Shown here: one piece after another, positions 17,933 through 25,229 of the stretch
Layout of the letters: each line of letters opens with the position of its first letter
How positions within the stretch are numbered: position 1 is the stretch's first letter
NCBI RefSeq assembly: GCF_900155525.1
Contig: NZ_LT706952.1
Coordinates: forward strand, 67,217 to 131,216
Origin: Mailhella massiliensis
GTDB taxonomy: Bacteria; Desulfobacterota; Desulfovibrionia; Desulfovibrionales; Desulfovibrionaceae
Reading direction: 5' to 3'
DNA length: 64,000 bases
The notes under the pieces: generated by a model
What the model was told of the DNA's origin: nothing
What the model saw: the letters and a program-made list of their open reading frames with translations, nothing else
The model's database searches: none
Position numbers and translations under genes: made by a program

Positions 17933-19552
17933 TCAACGCAGCCTGAACGTAGGGCGTGGAATGTCCTGCTTTTTTCGTTCAGGCTGCTCCGCCTCGGCAA
18001 CAAACTTTTGAATATCTTCCTCCGTAGGCCGCACATTTGCAATATCAATATCTCCCGCCGTGCCGAAGGCATACCAGACTACCCTGCGCCCGTAGTCTAT
18101 CCTTTCATCGCGGTTCTGCCCGTGGGGGCGGGCGGGGGTGTGTCTGTACAGCTCGTTGGCTACCTCCTGCACTGTGTATCCGGCACAGCGCATGTACAGG
18201 GCAATGGCCGCATCCAGCCGTGATTCATCCATCTTTTCGGGAAAATGTTTTTTTACCATGTTACGATAGGCGGTATACGGGGAAGCCAGTGTACCAATCT
18301 TGGGAAACTCGCGTTGCCTGACCTCTATGCCGGGAGCTATCCGTTTGCGGAAACGCCAGAGATTGCCAAGGTGCGGACTGCGCTTGCCCAGCCAGTGCTT
18401 GAAGCGAGGGAGCCGTTTCGTCTGTTCCGACTGAACCTGTTTCTCCCGCAACGCCGCGTACTCCTCCCGCTCCTGTTCTTTCAGGAAATGCCGGGCAATG
18501 TTCAGCACGGAAAACCCGTGCCGAGCAAGATGGACTGTAGCCGCCTCACGACGTTCCCGCTGCCGCTGTTCCAGTTCGTGCCGCTCTTCCTCCCGTTTCT
18601 TTCTGGCGTAATGATTCTCTTCGGCCAGATTTTGCCGTTCCTTCTGATACTCCAGCCACTCCTCCCGGCATACATGGCTGACCGCTTCCGGGGCGGGCTT
18701 ATGGAATGTCCGCTCAGAATAGAAGCCGGGTTTGAACTCTCCAAGCCGTTTGCAGAGTTTGGACATGCCGAAATTCCTGTCCACGCTGGACGCTTTGATT
18801 GCCGTGTCTCCCACGAAAATCACAGCGCCGGAACCTTTGCGGACGAAACGCAGACCGACCGCATCCAGTCCGGCATGAAGCTCTTCCCAACATGAGGCGC
18901 TCTGGATGACGGTATGGCCGCGTTCCTGCGCGATACGCTGCGCGGATTTTTCGCCCGTGGCGCTTTCAAAGTCCTCTGCCTTGGGCCTGGGTTTTACCCG
19001 TTCCCGCCGCTGGAGATTCTTGACCACATGCCCCTGTTCATTGACACGATAGCGGGCATTCTCCTGCGGTGCCCATCCCTGCCTGTGTTCGATTTCCGCC
19101 ACTATCTTATGTGCCTCGTTGATGTCGAATCCCCTGTGCGGCTGAATGACTTTCTGTGTGTAGGGATGCGTCCGGTTCACGACAATATGAAGATGGTAGT
19201 TACCCGTATTCTTGTGCAGGGCATAGAGCGTCTGGTGCTCGGCAAGCCCCATTCCCCGGAGAAAGAGATTGACCGCTTCATCCACCTGTTCACGGGAAGG
19301 CTGCTCGTTTTCCTGCCACGACAGAATCCAGTGCGTGACCGGCATCCTGCTCTGGATAGATTCCTCTGCAAGGGAAACCATCTCCCTTTTCTGGGCGGCA
19401 ACAGTCGTTGTCAGAAAGTTTTTGCTTCCGGCATAGGCGAGCTTGTCCTTGCCCCCGTCATCGTGTTCGGCAAGGATATAGTCCACCAGACCGCCAATCA
19501 TGACGGCCTTGGACTTTTTGAAGCTGGTACGCTTGAGCTTCTTGATAATCAT
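17933..19552 (-). CDS. mobA: MOBP-type relaxase
   Basis: A 539-aa relaxase. The metal-binding motif III reads HKNTGNYHLHIVVN (His113, His120, His122), the MOBP/TraI(RP4) pattern; a likely nucleophile is Tyr25 (LVDYILAEHD). A long charged coiled-coil-like middle (about 300-390, Arg/Glu-rich) precedes a C-terminal domain. It would nick oriT at 19986/19987 and lead the strand into a recipient through a helper channel. It overlaps mobC by 4 bp. IncI (NikB) and IncP relaxases are also MOBP, which fits use of the host element's IncI-like channel. Confidence 0.9.
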   Translation of the reverse strand: MIIKKLKRTSFKKSKAVMIGGLVDYILAEHDDGGKDKLAYAGSKNFLTTTVAAQKREMVSLAEESIQSRMPVTHWILSWQENEQPSREQVDEAVNLFLRGMGLAEHQTLYALHKNTGNYHLHIVVNRTHPYTQKVIQPHRGFDINEAHKIVAEIEHRQGWAPQENARYRVNEQGHVVKNLQRRERVKPRPKAEDFESATGEKSAQRIAQERGHTVIQSASCWEELHAGLDAVGLRFVRKGSGAVIFVGDTAIKASSVDRNFGMSKLCKRLGEFKPGFYSERTFHKPAPEAVSHVCREEWLEYQKERQNLAEENHYARKKREEERHELEQRQRERREAATVHLARHGFSVLNIARHFLKEQEREEYAALREKQVQSEQTKRLPRFKHWLGKRSPHLGNLWRFRKRIAPGIEVRQREFPKIGTLASPYTAYRNMVKKHFPEKMDESRLDAAIALYMRCAGYTVQEVANELYRHTPARPHGQNRDERIDYGRRVVWYAFGTAGDIDIANVRPTEEDIQKFVAEAEQPERKKQDIPRPTFRLR

Positions 19553-19872
19553 CGTCTTTCGCTCAGGGCTTCGATGGCGTGCCGGATTTCCCGCAATGCA
19601 GCGTCCAGTTCCGAAAGGGTGGCCGGATTTGCAGTCCGCTTTACCATCTCGAAATGATGCTTGAGCAATCCCCCAAGCCGCCGCAGTTCCCGGATGGTCT
19701 GGTCGTCCGTTCTGGCGATAATGGGCCTGCCGCCGAAGAAAAGCCGCCGCATGTACTCGGAAACAGAGATTCCGGCGGTGACGGCCTGCCGGGTTATTCT
19801 TTCATCTTCTTCGGTGGTAAGTCTGAGTGTCCGCCGTTTCTGAAATCTGGTTGTCGCCTTCCGTTTTTCCAT
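19549..19872 (-). CDS. mobC: MobC/NikA-like relaxosome accessory protein
   Basis: A 107-aa protein with an N-terminal ribbon-helix-helix (RTLRLTTEEDERI, then AGISVSEYMRRLFFGG) and a MobC-type helical C-terminus (LRRLGGLLKHHFEM). Such proteins bind oriT and help the relaxase open the nic region. It is transcribed from the oriT side and overlaps the relaxase start (ATGA). The adjacent 440-bp non-coding region holds the predicted oriT. Confidence 0.88.
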   Translation of the reverse strand: MEKRKATTRFQKRRTLRLTTEEDERITRQAVTAGISVSEYMRRLFFGGRPIIARTDDQTIRELRRLGGLLKHHFEMVKRTANPATLSELDAALREIRHAIEALSERR

Positions 19873-19950
19873 CTGCCTTTCCTGCCTTTTTAAGAGCGTG
19901 AGAAGCGTAGCGCCGAACGCTCTGAGGGTGTCCAGAGGCGAAGCCTTTGG

Positions 19951-19987
19951 CAGGATGTTAGCTGGCGTCAGACAGCTACCATCCTGT
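19951..19987 (+). other. oriT: Predicted origin of transfer (oriT) with IncI/IncP-like nic site
   Basis: A 14-bp inverted repeat with one mismatch (19951-19964 and 19973-19986; arms CAGGATGTTAGCTG and CAGCTACCATCCTG, 8-nt loop) ends in CATCCTG followed by T. This matches the MOBP nic consensus YATCCTG|Y of IncP and IncI plasmids, placing the nick between 19986 and 19987. It lies 79 bp upstream of mobC-mobA, the usual place. The repeats and motif are seen directly; nicking is inferred. Confidence 0.75.
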
Positions 19988-20329
19988 AAGGAAGAACCCC
20001 GGCGGTCTTGGGGACTGCCTTTTGTTGCTTCGGGGGAAGCATTGCCCGCGCTGTGCTTCCGCTTTTGGTGAAAGTATAGATGAAAAATTGCCTTGAAGGC
20101 CAGAGAAAAAAGTAAAAATACTGTATTGTTTTTCTTTGAACAATATATTCAGATAGAAATATAAATTTGAAAATTGGATAGAGTAAAAATATTCTTGTCC
20201 TTATTTGTAGAATAGCGTCCGTATTTATCCAGCTTTGTACACATTTATCCGACAATAAAAGTTGTCAATAAAGTTTCCACTATAGTATAGGGAAAGGAAA
20301 AGTAAATTTTGACAAGGAAGGTGATGCGT

Positions 20330-20668
20330 ATGGCAACAGCACGACGATATACGATGGAGCAGATAGAGGCCGCCCGGAAAAAACTCCGAAGTCTCCCGGT
20401 GAAAGAGGCCGGGAAGACGCGCGGGGAAGTCGCGGAATTTCTGGTCAACGACATCAGAAAGGCCATGCGGCAGGGCTACACGCTGCGAGACATACGGGAC
20501 TTGCTTGCGGAAAGCGGGGTATCTGTTCCGCTTACCAAACTGCAAGCTCTGTTTGACAAGGCTTCCGCCGTGGAGCCGATAAAGAACTCGGATGCTGCCG
20601 AAAAAGACACGCCTCCGCCCCATGAAGGCAACAGCAGCAGGGAATGGGGAAGCGCGGACGGGATATGA
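20330..20668 (+). CDS. Small DNA-binding-like protein beside oriT
   Basis: A 112-aa basic protein starting MATARRYTMEQIEAA; the start is chosen 8 nt after AAGGAAGG (an ATG two codons earlier is too close). A helix-turn-helix-like region covers about 40-75 (VNDIRKAMRQGYTLRDIRDLLAESGV). It resembles the 117-aa protein at 33427-33780 in the second element (TLERMRKRGFDTQEIVERLHEKGI), which is also next to a relaxase gene. A mobilization or partition accessory role is inferred; function is unknown. Confidence 0.65.
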   Translation: MATARRYTMEQIEAARKKLRSLPVKEAGKTRGEVAEFLVNDIRKAMRQGYTLRDIRDLLAESGVSVPLTKLQALFDKASAVEPIKNSDAAEKDTPPPHEGNSSREWGSADGI

Positions 20669-20747
20669 CACAAAAAGAAGCGGCGCGGCCAAGGTTCATG
20701 CCCTGGTCGCGCCGCCTTTTGGGAATGGGTCGGATGGCTTATTCATC

Positions 20748-20972
20748 TTATTTCCGTGCCTCGGCTTTTTCCTCCTGAACAGATTGCAGGGAAAGCTGTT
20801 TGATGAGAGCGGCGATGTCGGAAGATCGCCATACCGAAGTGCGCGGCCCCAGCTTTATCGGTTTGGGAAAACGGCCTTCCTTGCAGCCTTGCCACCATGC
20901 GCTTTTGCTTATGGGGATCAGCTCAAGAACCTGCGGCAGACGCAGAAAGGAATCCTCCGTCAGTTTTTTCAT
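20748..20972 (-). CDS. AlpA-family transcriptional regulator/excisionase-like
   Basis: A 74-aa AlpA/MerR-like winged-helix protein: FLRLPQVLELIPISKSAWWQGCKEGRFPKPIKLGPR, then TSVWRSSDIAALI, the AlpA signature. Start at 20972 with GAGGAG upstream rather than the longer MRRHP start, whose first codons are that Shine-Dalgarno. Its start lies 18 bp downstream of the integrase stop. AlpA-like proteins activate or assist integrase-driven excision in P4-type islands. It is strikingly similar to the AlpA protein at 29895-30113. Confidence 0.85.
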   Translation of the reverse strand: MKKLTEDSFLRLPQVLELIPISKSAWWQGCKEGRFPKPIKLGPRTSVWRSSDIAALIKQLSLQSVQEEKAEARK

Positions 20973-20990
20973 AGGGTGTCTCCTCATGTT

Positions 20991-22187
20991 TTATTCAAGG
21001 TCAACCTCCTGACGGGCTTTGGCTCTCAGACCGTCGAGATAGTTGGCCCAATCTTGAAGCATACGGCGGCGTTCCGGCAGGTATTCAGCCCGGTTGTAAA
21101 TTCCGCGTATCTGCTCCGTAGGGGCGTGGGCAAGCTGGCGTTCAATCCAGTCACGGTTATAGCCGAGTTCGTTGAGAAGGGTGGATGCCATAGCGCGAAA
21201 ACCGTGCGGGCACATTTCATCCTCTTCAAAACCCATGCGGCGTATGGCCCTTTGCAGGGCGCTTCTTCCAAAAGGAATGGTTTCGGACCGGTAGCTTGGA
21301 AAGACATACTGATTGCCGCCGGAATACGCCCGCAGTTTTTCCAGAACGGTCAGTGTCTGCCTGCTGAGGGGAACAAGATGGTCGCGCCGCATTTTCATGC
21401 GCTCCGCCGGGATACGCCAGATGTTGTCCTCAAAATCGAATTCTTGCCATTCGGCGCAACGGATTTCGGTTGTCCGGCAAAAGGTAAAGGCCATAATCTG
21501 CAAGGCGCTCCTGACGACCAGCGACCCCTGATAGTTGTAGATGGCGTGCATCAGCCGTCCCACCTTCTCCGGTGTCGTCAGGGCGGGCCGGTGTTTTTTT
21601 ACATGAGGCATGAGAGCGCCGCGCAAATCCGCCGCCGGGTCACGTTCCGCACGGCCGGTGGCAATGGCATAGCGCATGATGCAGGAACAGTGATTTTTGA
21701 GCGCGTGCGCTGTGCCTATGATGCCTCGCGCCTCGACTTTCCGCAGCAAGGCCAGAAGTTCAGGGGCGGTTATGGTATTTACAGGTTTGGAGCCGATGAA
21801 CGGGAAAAGGTTTCGTTTCAGCCGCCGGTAGGTCGTGTCCGCATAGCTCGGCGACCATTTGGTCTTTTGGCGTTCAATCCATTCCATCGCCACCAGCTCA
21901 AAGGTGTTCTGTGCAAGCTGCTTGTTCAGTTTCCGTTGAGCGGACGGGTCGATACCGTTCTCAATGGCTTTTCTGGCATCGGCGGCTTTTTCCCTTGCCT
22001 CTTTCAGGGATGTTGCGGGATAGGTGCCGAGGGAAATCAGCTTTTCCTTGCCCTGAAAATGGTATTTTAGCCTCCAGCTTTTTGTGCCGCCCGGCGTGAT
22101 GAGCAGGTACAGCCCTTTGGCGTCAAAGAGTTTCTGTTGCTTTTCAGCCGGTTTGGCGGCGCGGATTGCGGTATCGGTCAACGACAT
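20991..22187 (-). CDS. int: P4-type tyrosine integrase of the icmD element
   Basis: A 398-aa integrase with N-terminal DUF4102/arm-binding domain (MSLTDTAIRAAKPAEKQQKLFDAKGLYLLI) and a C-terminal catalytic domain: Arg in FCRTTEIR, HGFR box (PHGFRAMAST), second His in QLAHAP, and nucleophile Tyr in YNRAEYLPERR. Start at 22187 has GGAGG upstream; the longer frame to 22307 lacks one. It lies 160 bp from the right att repeat, the standard arrangement. The target here is a protein-coding gene (icmD) rather than a tRNA. Closely related to the integrase at 27319-28530. Confidence 0.93.
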   Translation of the reverse strand: MSLTDTAIRAAKPAEKQQKLFDAKGLYLLITPGGTKSWRLKYHFQGKEKLISLGTYPATSLKEAREKAADARKAIENGIDPSAQRKLNKQLAQNTFELVAMEWIERQKTKWSPSYADTTYRRLKRNLFPFIGSKPVNTITAPELLALLRKVEARGIIGTAHALKNHCSCIMRYAIATGRAERDPAADLRGALMPHVKKHRPALTTPEKVGRLMHAIYNYQGSLVVRSALQIMAFTFCRTTEIRCAEWQEFDFEDNIWRIPAERMKMRRDHLVPLSRQTLTVLEKLRAYSGGNQYVFPSYRSETIPFGRSALQRAIRRMGFEEDEMCPHGFRAMASTLLNELGYNRDWIERQLAHAPTEQIRGIYNRAEYLPERRRMLQDWANYLDGLRAKARQEVDLE

Positions 22188-22213
22188 GGGGTAGTCCTCC
22201 TTTTCAGGTTTGT

Positions 22214-22247
22214 TTACCCCCGGATATACCCCAAAAAATGGGGTATG
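22214..22247. repeat. Candidate integrase arm-type site, right end
   Basis: TACCCC- and GGGGTAT-containing segment between the integrase start and the right att core. It aligns in the same orientation with 14430-14462 at the other end of the element. It also contains a small palindrome (ATACCCC and GGGGTAT) and may overlap the integrase promoter. Binding is inferred. Confidence 0.5.
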
Positions 22248-22340
22248 TCCATGTGCCTTCTCAAATTTGGTTGGACGATAACATGGTATTTTATCAAATA
22301 ATAACAATATGTTTTGTACAAATTTGGATGATATTTGACA

Positions 22341-22583
22341 CTATGAGGCTTTGTACATGTCCACGCAACCCCAGACGCCCATGCCTGCACCGGAGGCGTA
22401 TCCGGCAAGGGTGACGCCCTTGGCGACGCCTTTGGCGTTTTCCGCCACATTTTCGCCGATTTCTCCGAAGGTGACGGCAGCCTGGACAATCTCAGGCATG
22501 AGGAGCCATACGGCGGCGACACCGATAACGGCGGCAGTCCAGCGCAGCGGGGAAATGGAGAGCTGATGATTGATGAAGTTCAT
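22341..22583 (-). pseudogene. icmD: icmD 5' fragment (IcmD/DotP, TraR-like), truncated by insertion
   Basis: This 80-codon ORF encodes the first 78 residues of the IcmD-like protein: a hydrophobic export-like segment (WTAAVIGVAAVWLLMPEIVQAA), an amphipathic stretch (IGENVAENAKGVAKGVTLAG), then GVWGCVDMYK, and ends with two foreign codons and a stop. It follows icmC by 14 bp as in other Dot/Icm operons (icmC-icmD). The missing C-terminal half is at 14203-14370. The gene is interrupted, not decayed: both halves are intact to the base at the att core. Confidence 0.85.
22347..22361. repeat. Right attachment site of the element inside icmD
   Basis: GGCTTTGTACATGTC, the partner of the left att site at 14356-14370, with an identical 11-bp core (22351-22361). 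It lies inside the 5' half of icmD. The icmD frame continues through the core (Val-Asp-Met-Tyr-Lys) and then, in the integrated state, terminates three codons into element DNA. Confidence 0.85.
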
Positions 22584-22597
22584 AGAGTCCTCCGTTC

Positions 22598-23104
22598 TCA
22601 GCCAATGATGTTGGCGATGTATGTTTGCACGTCACCGCCTACCGTGGCCCCCAGGCCGCGCAGGAAAGTGACAAGGTTGACCGCGAGAATGCCTCCGAAC
22701 AGATGGACAAGGCCCCGGCTGAAATTCATGCTCTGATTCGGCGTGTCGCGTATGAGACACAGCCCCCGCGCAATGCCGATGACGCCGATGGAGGCAATGG
22801 CGTACACGGCGAACTGGATGTAGATGGAACCGGGGGACGAAGGCGGGCTGTAGCTCAGGGCCTGTTCTGAGCTTTGGTTGAAAACAGTCATGGACAGAGA
22901 ATCCATGAGCTCGGGAAGATTCAGCAGCAGAACGGCACAGATGAAGCTCCAGACCGCCGTGGAGCGGTTGAAGCGTTGTTTCCGGCTGACGGCCTGAACA
23001 AGGGAGACAACGGCAAAGACAATGCCGATGAGATAGGCAAGCCGGATGATGACGGGCCACCATTGCTGCAAATGCGGAATGACGTTGGCAACGTAATTTT
23101 CCAT
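22598..23104 (-). CDS. icmC: IcmC/DotE (TraQ)-like T4BSS membrane protein
   Basis: A 168-aa protein with four hydrophobic segments (about 18-40, 50-66, 93-112 and 132-152). The C-terminal half has the IcmC pattern: IYIQFAVYAIASIGVIGIARG, then GLVHLFGGILAVN and the end GDVQTYI. IcmC/DotE is a small inner-membrane component found just upstream of icmD. It starts 4 bp downstream of the dotG stop. Family assignment rests on the C-terminal pattern and order. Confidence 0.8.
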   Translation of the reverse strand: MENYVANVIPHLQQWWPVIIRLAYLIGIVFAVVSLVQAVSRKQRFNRSTAVWSFICAVLLLNLPELMDSLSMTVFNQSSEQALSYSPPSSPGSIYIQFAVYAIASIGVIGIARGLCLIRDTPNQSMNFSRGLVHLFGGILAVNLVTFLRGLGATVGGDVQTYIANIIG

Positions 23105-23108
23105 GGCG

Positions 23109-24215
23109 TCACCTGTCCTTGACGTTCATGACCAGAACGCCCACGGGCGTGCCGCTTTCGAGCCTGACGGTGGGCGGTCGGTCGAAGTTTCTTTCAAAGA
23201 TTTTTCCGGCCTTCTCGCCGACCTTTCCGGCGGCAATCCATGCCTGATCGCTGACGCTGTAGGTGTTCCAGACCATCTGGTCGGTTACGTCGTTGCCGTA
23301 GCCGTAGATGGTACTCTGGGCACCGCTGTAGCGTTTGGCCGTACCCAGTCCTTCCAGAAACGCCGAGGCGACCAGACCGCCCCATCGGCTGAAGAAATGA
23401 GTGTCCACGGAACTGGCGACCGAGGCTTCCGAGGTGGTGGGATCAACGGCATAGGATTCCACCTGGATGGTTTCGCCGGAGGGCAGAATGATCCGATTGA
23501 AGGCCAGCACAAGGCGTTCATCATGGCGCTGGAAAGAGCCTGTGAGGCGGGCATTTCTGTATGTGCCTGAGGTGACGGTCGCCAGCACGGCGGACGGAAC
23601 ATCGGAGTTCACTCCCACATCTATGATGGCGTACAACAGGTCGCCCGGTTTCACCGCAGGTCTGGAGGATGCAGCGACCGACGGCGTCCCGGAGGCAGGC
23701 TGTTTTTCGGACTCCTGCTGGCCGGTCTCATCCTGGAACTCCCGGACATAGGCGATTTGTCCCTGACCCACGGAAGCGCTGGCCAGCCTGGTGTCCAGTT
23801 CGGCCAGGTCATCCATCATCCTTTTGAGCATGGCGTTGTCCGTGCGCGGCGTCTGAACAGGCACGGTGCGTACCTGAGCAACCGGCGGAGGCGACGGAGG
23901 GGTATCCTGCTTCTTGACGACAACGGACTTTTTTTCTCCTATCGGCGTGGGAATGAAACTCGCACCGCTTTGAAGCGCCGCGTTGGCCTGTTGCGCGTCG
24001 TGTTCCTTCAACTTCTGGTTGTATTCCTCAGAGCCGACGCCGCCCGCCTGCCCGCTTACGGCTTCCGTTCTTGCCGATGCCATTTTTGAGGTGCCGGACG
24101 GCTTTTCCGGCGTGAACAGCAGAAACGAGGCAAGAACAATGACAACGGCGGCAGCCAGTCCCAACAGGCTGAAGAGTATGAATCGCCGCTTTTTTTCCGT
24201 GCTGGTGATAGCCAT
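23109..24215 (-). CDS. dotG: DotG/IcmE (TraO)-like core-channel protein
   Basis: A 368-aa bitopic protein: short cytoplasmic N-terminus, one membrane segment (about 13-32, LFSLLGLAAAVVIVLASFLLF), a Pro/Gln-rich periplasmic linker (80-190) and a C-terminal VirB10/TrbI-like domain (from about 195, GDLLYAIIDVGVNSDVPSAVLATV to VGVLVMNVKDR). It lacks the long pentapeptide-repeat region of Legionella DotG (about 1048 aa) and resembles IncI TraO in size. It forms the inner ring of the outer-membrane core complex with DotC, DotD and DotH. Confidence 0.88.
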   Translation of the reverse strand: MAITSTEKKRRFILFSLLGLAAAVVIVLASFLLFTPEKPSGTSKMASARTEAVSGQAGGVGSEEYNQKLKEHDAQQANAALQSGASFIPTPIGEKKSVVVKKQDTPPSPPPVAQVRTVPVQTPRTDNAMLKRMMDDLAELDTRLASASVGQGQIAYVREFQDETGQQESEKQPASGTPSVAASSRPAVKPGDLLYAIIDVGVNSDVPSAVLATVTSGTYRNARLTGSFQRHDERLVLAFNRIILPSGETIQVESYAVDPTTSEASVASSVDTHFFSRWGGLVASAFLEGLGTAKRYSGAQSTIYGYGNDVTDQMVWNTYSVSDQAWIAAGKVGEKAGKIFERNFDRPPTVRLESGTPVGVLVMNVKDR

Positions 24216-24224
24216 GTGTCCGCC

Positions 24225-25220
24225 TTATTTGAGAGTATTTTTCAGAAGGATGGTCTGCACGCTTCCTTCACGGGAAAGCATGATTCTTGTCGTGACGGGC
24301 AGCTCATAACATTTGGTGGAGCCTGCCCCGTTGACGACGGCAGTCCATGCCGGCCACATCAGGCTGTGCGTGGTTCTGACGTAGTGTTTTCCGTTGTATT
24401 TCCAGGCCATCACGGCATCCGAATCCGGTTCGGAACGAAGACGCACGGCATCATCCGGGGGAACGCGGTCAAGAAAGGACAGCATGGCGGAGCTGGCGGT
24501 TTCCTTGATGGTGCTGGTCAGGGGAATCGCAGCCTTCGGACCATGGTGGGCGAGCTGAATCAGCACCAGCGCGTCGGCTTTGCGTTCAGGAGCGCGGACG
24601 GAATCCGACTCAAGCCTGATGACCAGCGGAATGTCCCGATTTTCCAGAGTGACCACGAGGGTTGACGTGGCATAGCCCTGTATGGGCATGACATTGAGCA
24701 GATTGCCTTCCGGCAGTTCCGGGCGGAGAACCTGAAACGAGGAAGGCCCTCCGTTGGTCACGGAAGTAATGGGCCACGGCTGACCTGTGGAGTCATGAAA
24801 AACCAGCGATGTGGCGATGTTGGCCGTGGTAAATACCTTGACCGGCGCACGACCTGGTTCCAGCGTGACGCGCACCGTTCGGGTCCGCAGGTCGGGGGAA
24901 ACGGGCAAAAGCGCTCGTTCACGCTGATCCGACCGTTTCCGGTATTCCTGTATGTGTTCCTTATCCAGCGGCATCATCTGCCTCAGGCTTTCCTCAAAAA
25001 GCGCCTGCGCTTCCTGGGCCTTTTTCAGGTCCGAACCTGAGGGGGCGGGCGTTTTCTGTGCCGATTCTTCGGGCAAGGAGGCCGAGTCGGCGGATTGCCC
25101 GTGAACGGTCGCCATTGTTGCGGGGGAAAGAGGCGTCCGAGATGCGGCGGAAGTCTCTGCCTGGGCGTCCCACGGCAGCGAAAGCAGAGCCAGTATTCCT
25201 AAAGAAATCAGTTGATTCAC
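24225..25220 (-). CDS. dotH: DotH/IcmK (TraN)-like outer-membrane core protein
   Basis: A 331-aa exported protein starting at GTG (25218-25220) 5 nt after AAGGAG, with a signal peptide (MNQLISLGILALLSLPWDAQA). A Ser/Ala-rich linker is followed by a VirB9-like beta domain (TRTVRVTLEPGRAPVKVFTT, PWPITSV, TLVVTLENRDIPLVIRL). DotH is placed in the outer membrane by the DotC and DotD lipoproteins, both present here. It is the second gene of the operon after the HTH protein, and dotG follows after 9 bp. Confidence 0.87.
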   Translation of the reverse strand: MNQLISLGILALLSLPWDAQAETSAASRTPLSPATMATVHGQSADSASLPEESAQKTPAPSGSDLKKAQEAQALFEESLRQMMPLDKEHIQEYRKRSDQRERALLPVSPDLRTRTVRVTLEPGRAPVKVFTTANIATSLVFHDSTGQPWPITSVTNGGPSSFQVLRPELPEGNLLNVMPIQGYATSTLVVTLENRDIPLVIRLESDSVRAPERKADALVLIQLAHHGPKAAIPLTSTIKETASSAMLSFLDRVPPDDAVRLRSEPDSDAVMAWKYNGKHYVRTTHSLMWPAWTAVVNGAGSTKCYELPVTTRIMLSREGSVQTILLKNTLK

Positions 25221-25229
25221 GGTAGCTCC

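Larger units (their letters stand above)
14371..22361. mobile_element. 8-kb integrative mobilizable element nested in icmD
   Basis: The element is bounded by the direct repeats at 14356-14370 and 22347-22361. Cargo in order: C5 methyltransferase, EVE-like protein, type II endonuclease, IS4-type transposase remnant, MOBP relaxase, MobC, oriT, a small DNA-binding-like protein, AlpA-like regulator and P4-type integrase next to the right repeat. It has a relaxase and oriT but no transfer apparatus, so it must borrow one; it sits inside an IncI-like conjugation module, whose relaxases are also MOBP. Similar TACCCC-rich sequences near both ends look like integrase arm sites. Boundaries are seen in the sequence; mobility is inferred. 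Confidence 0.88.
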
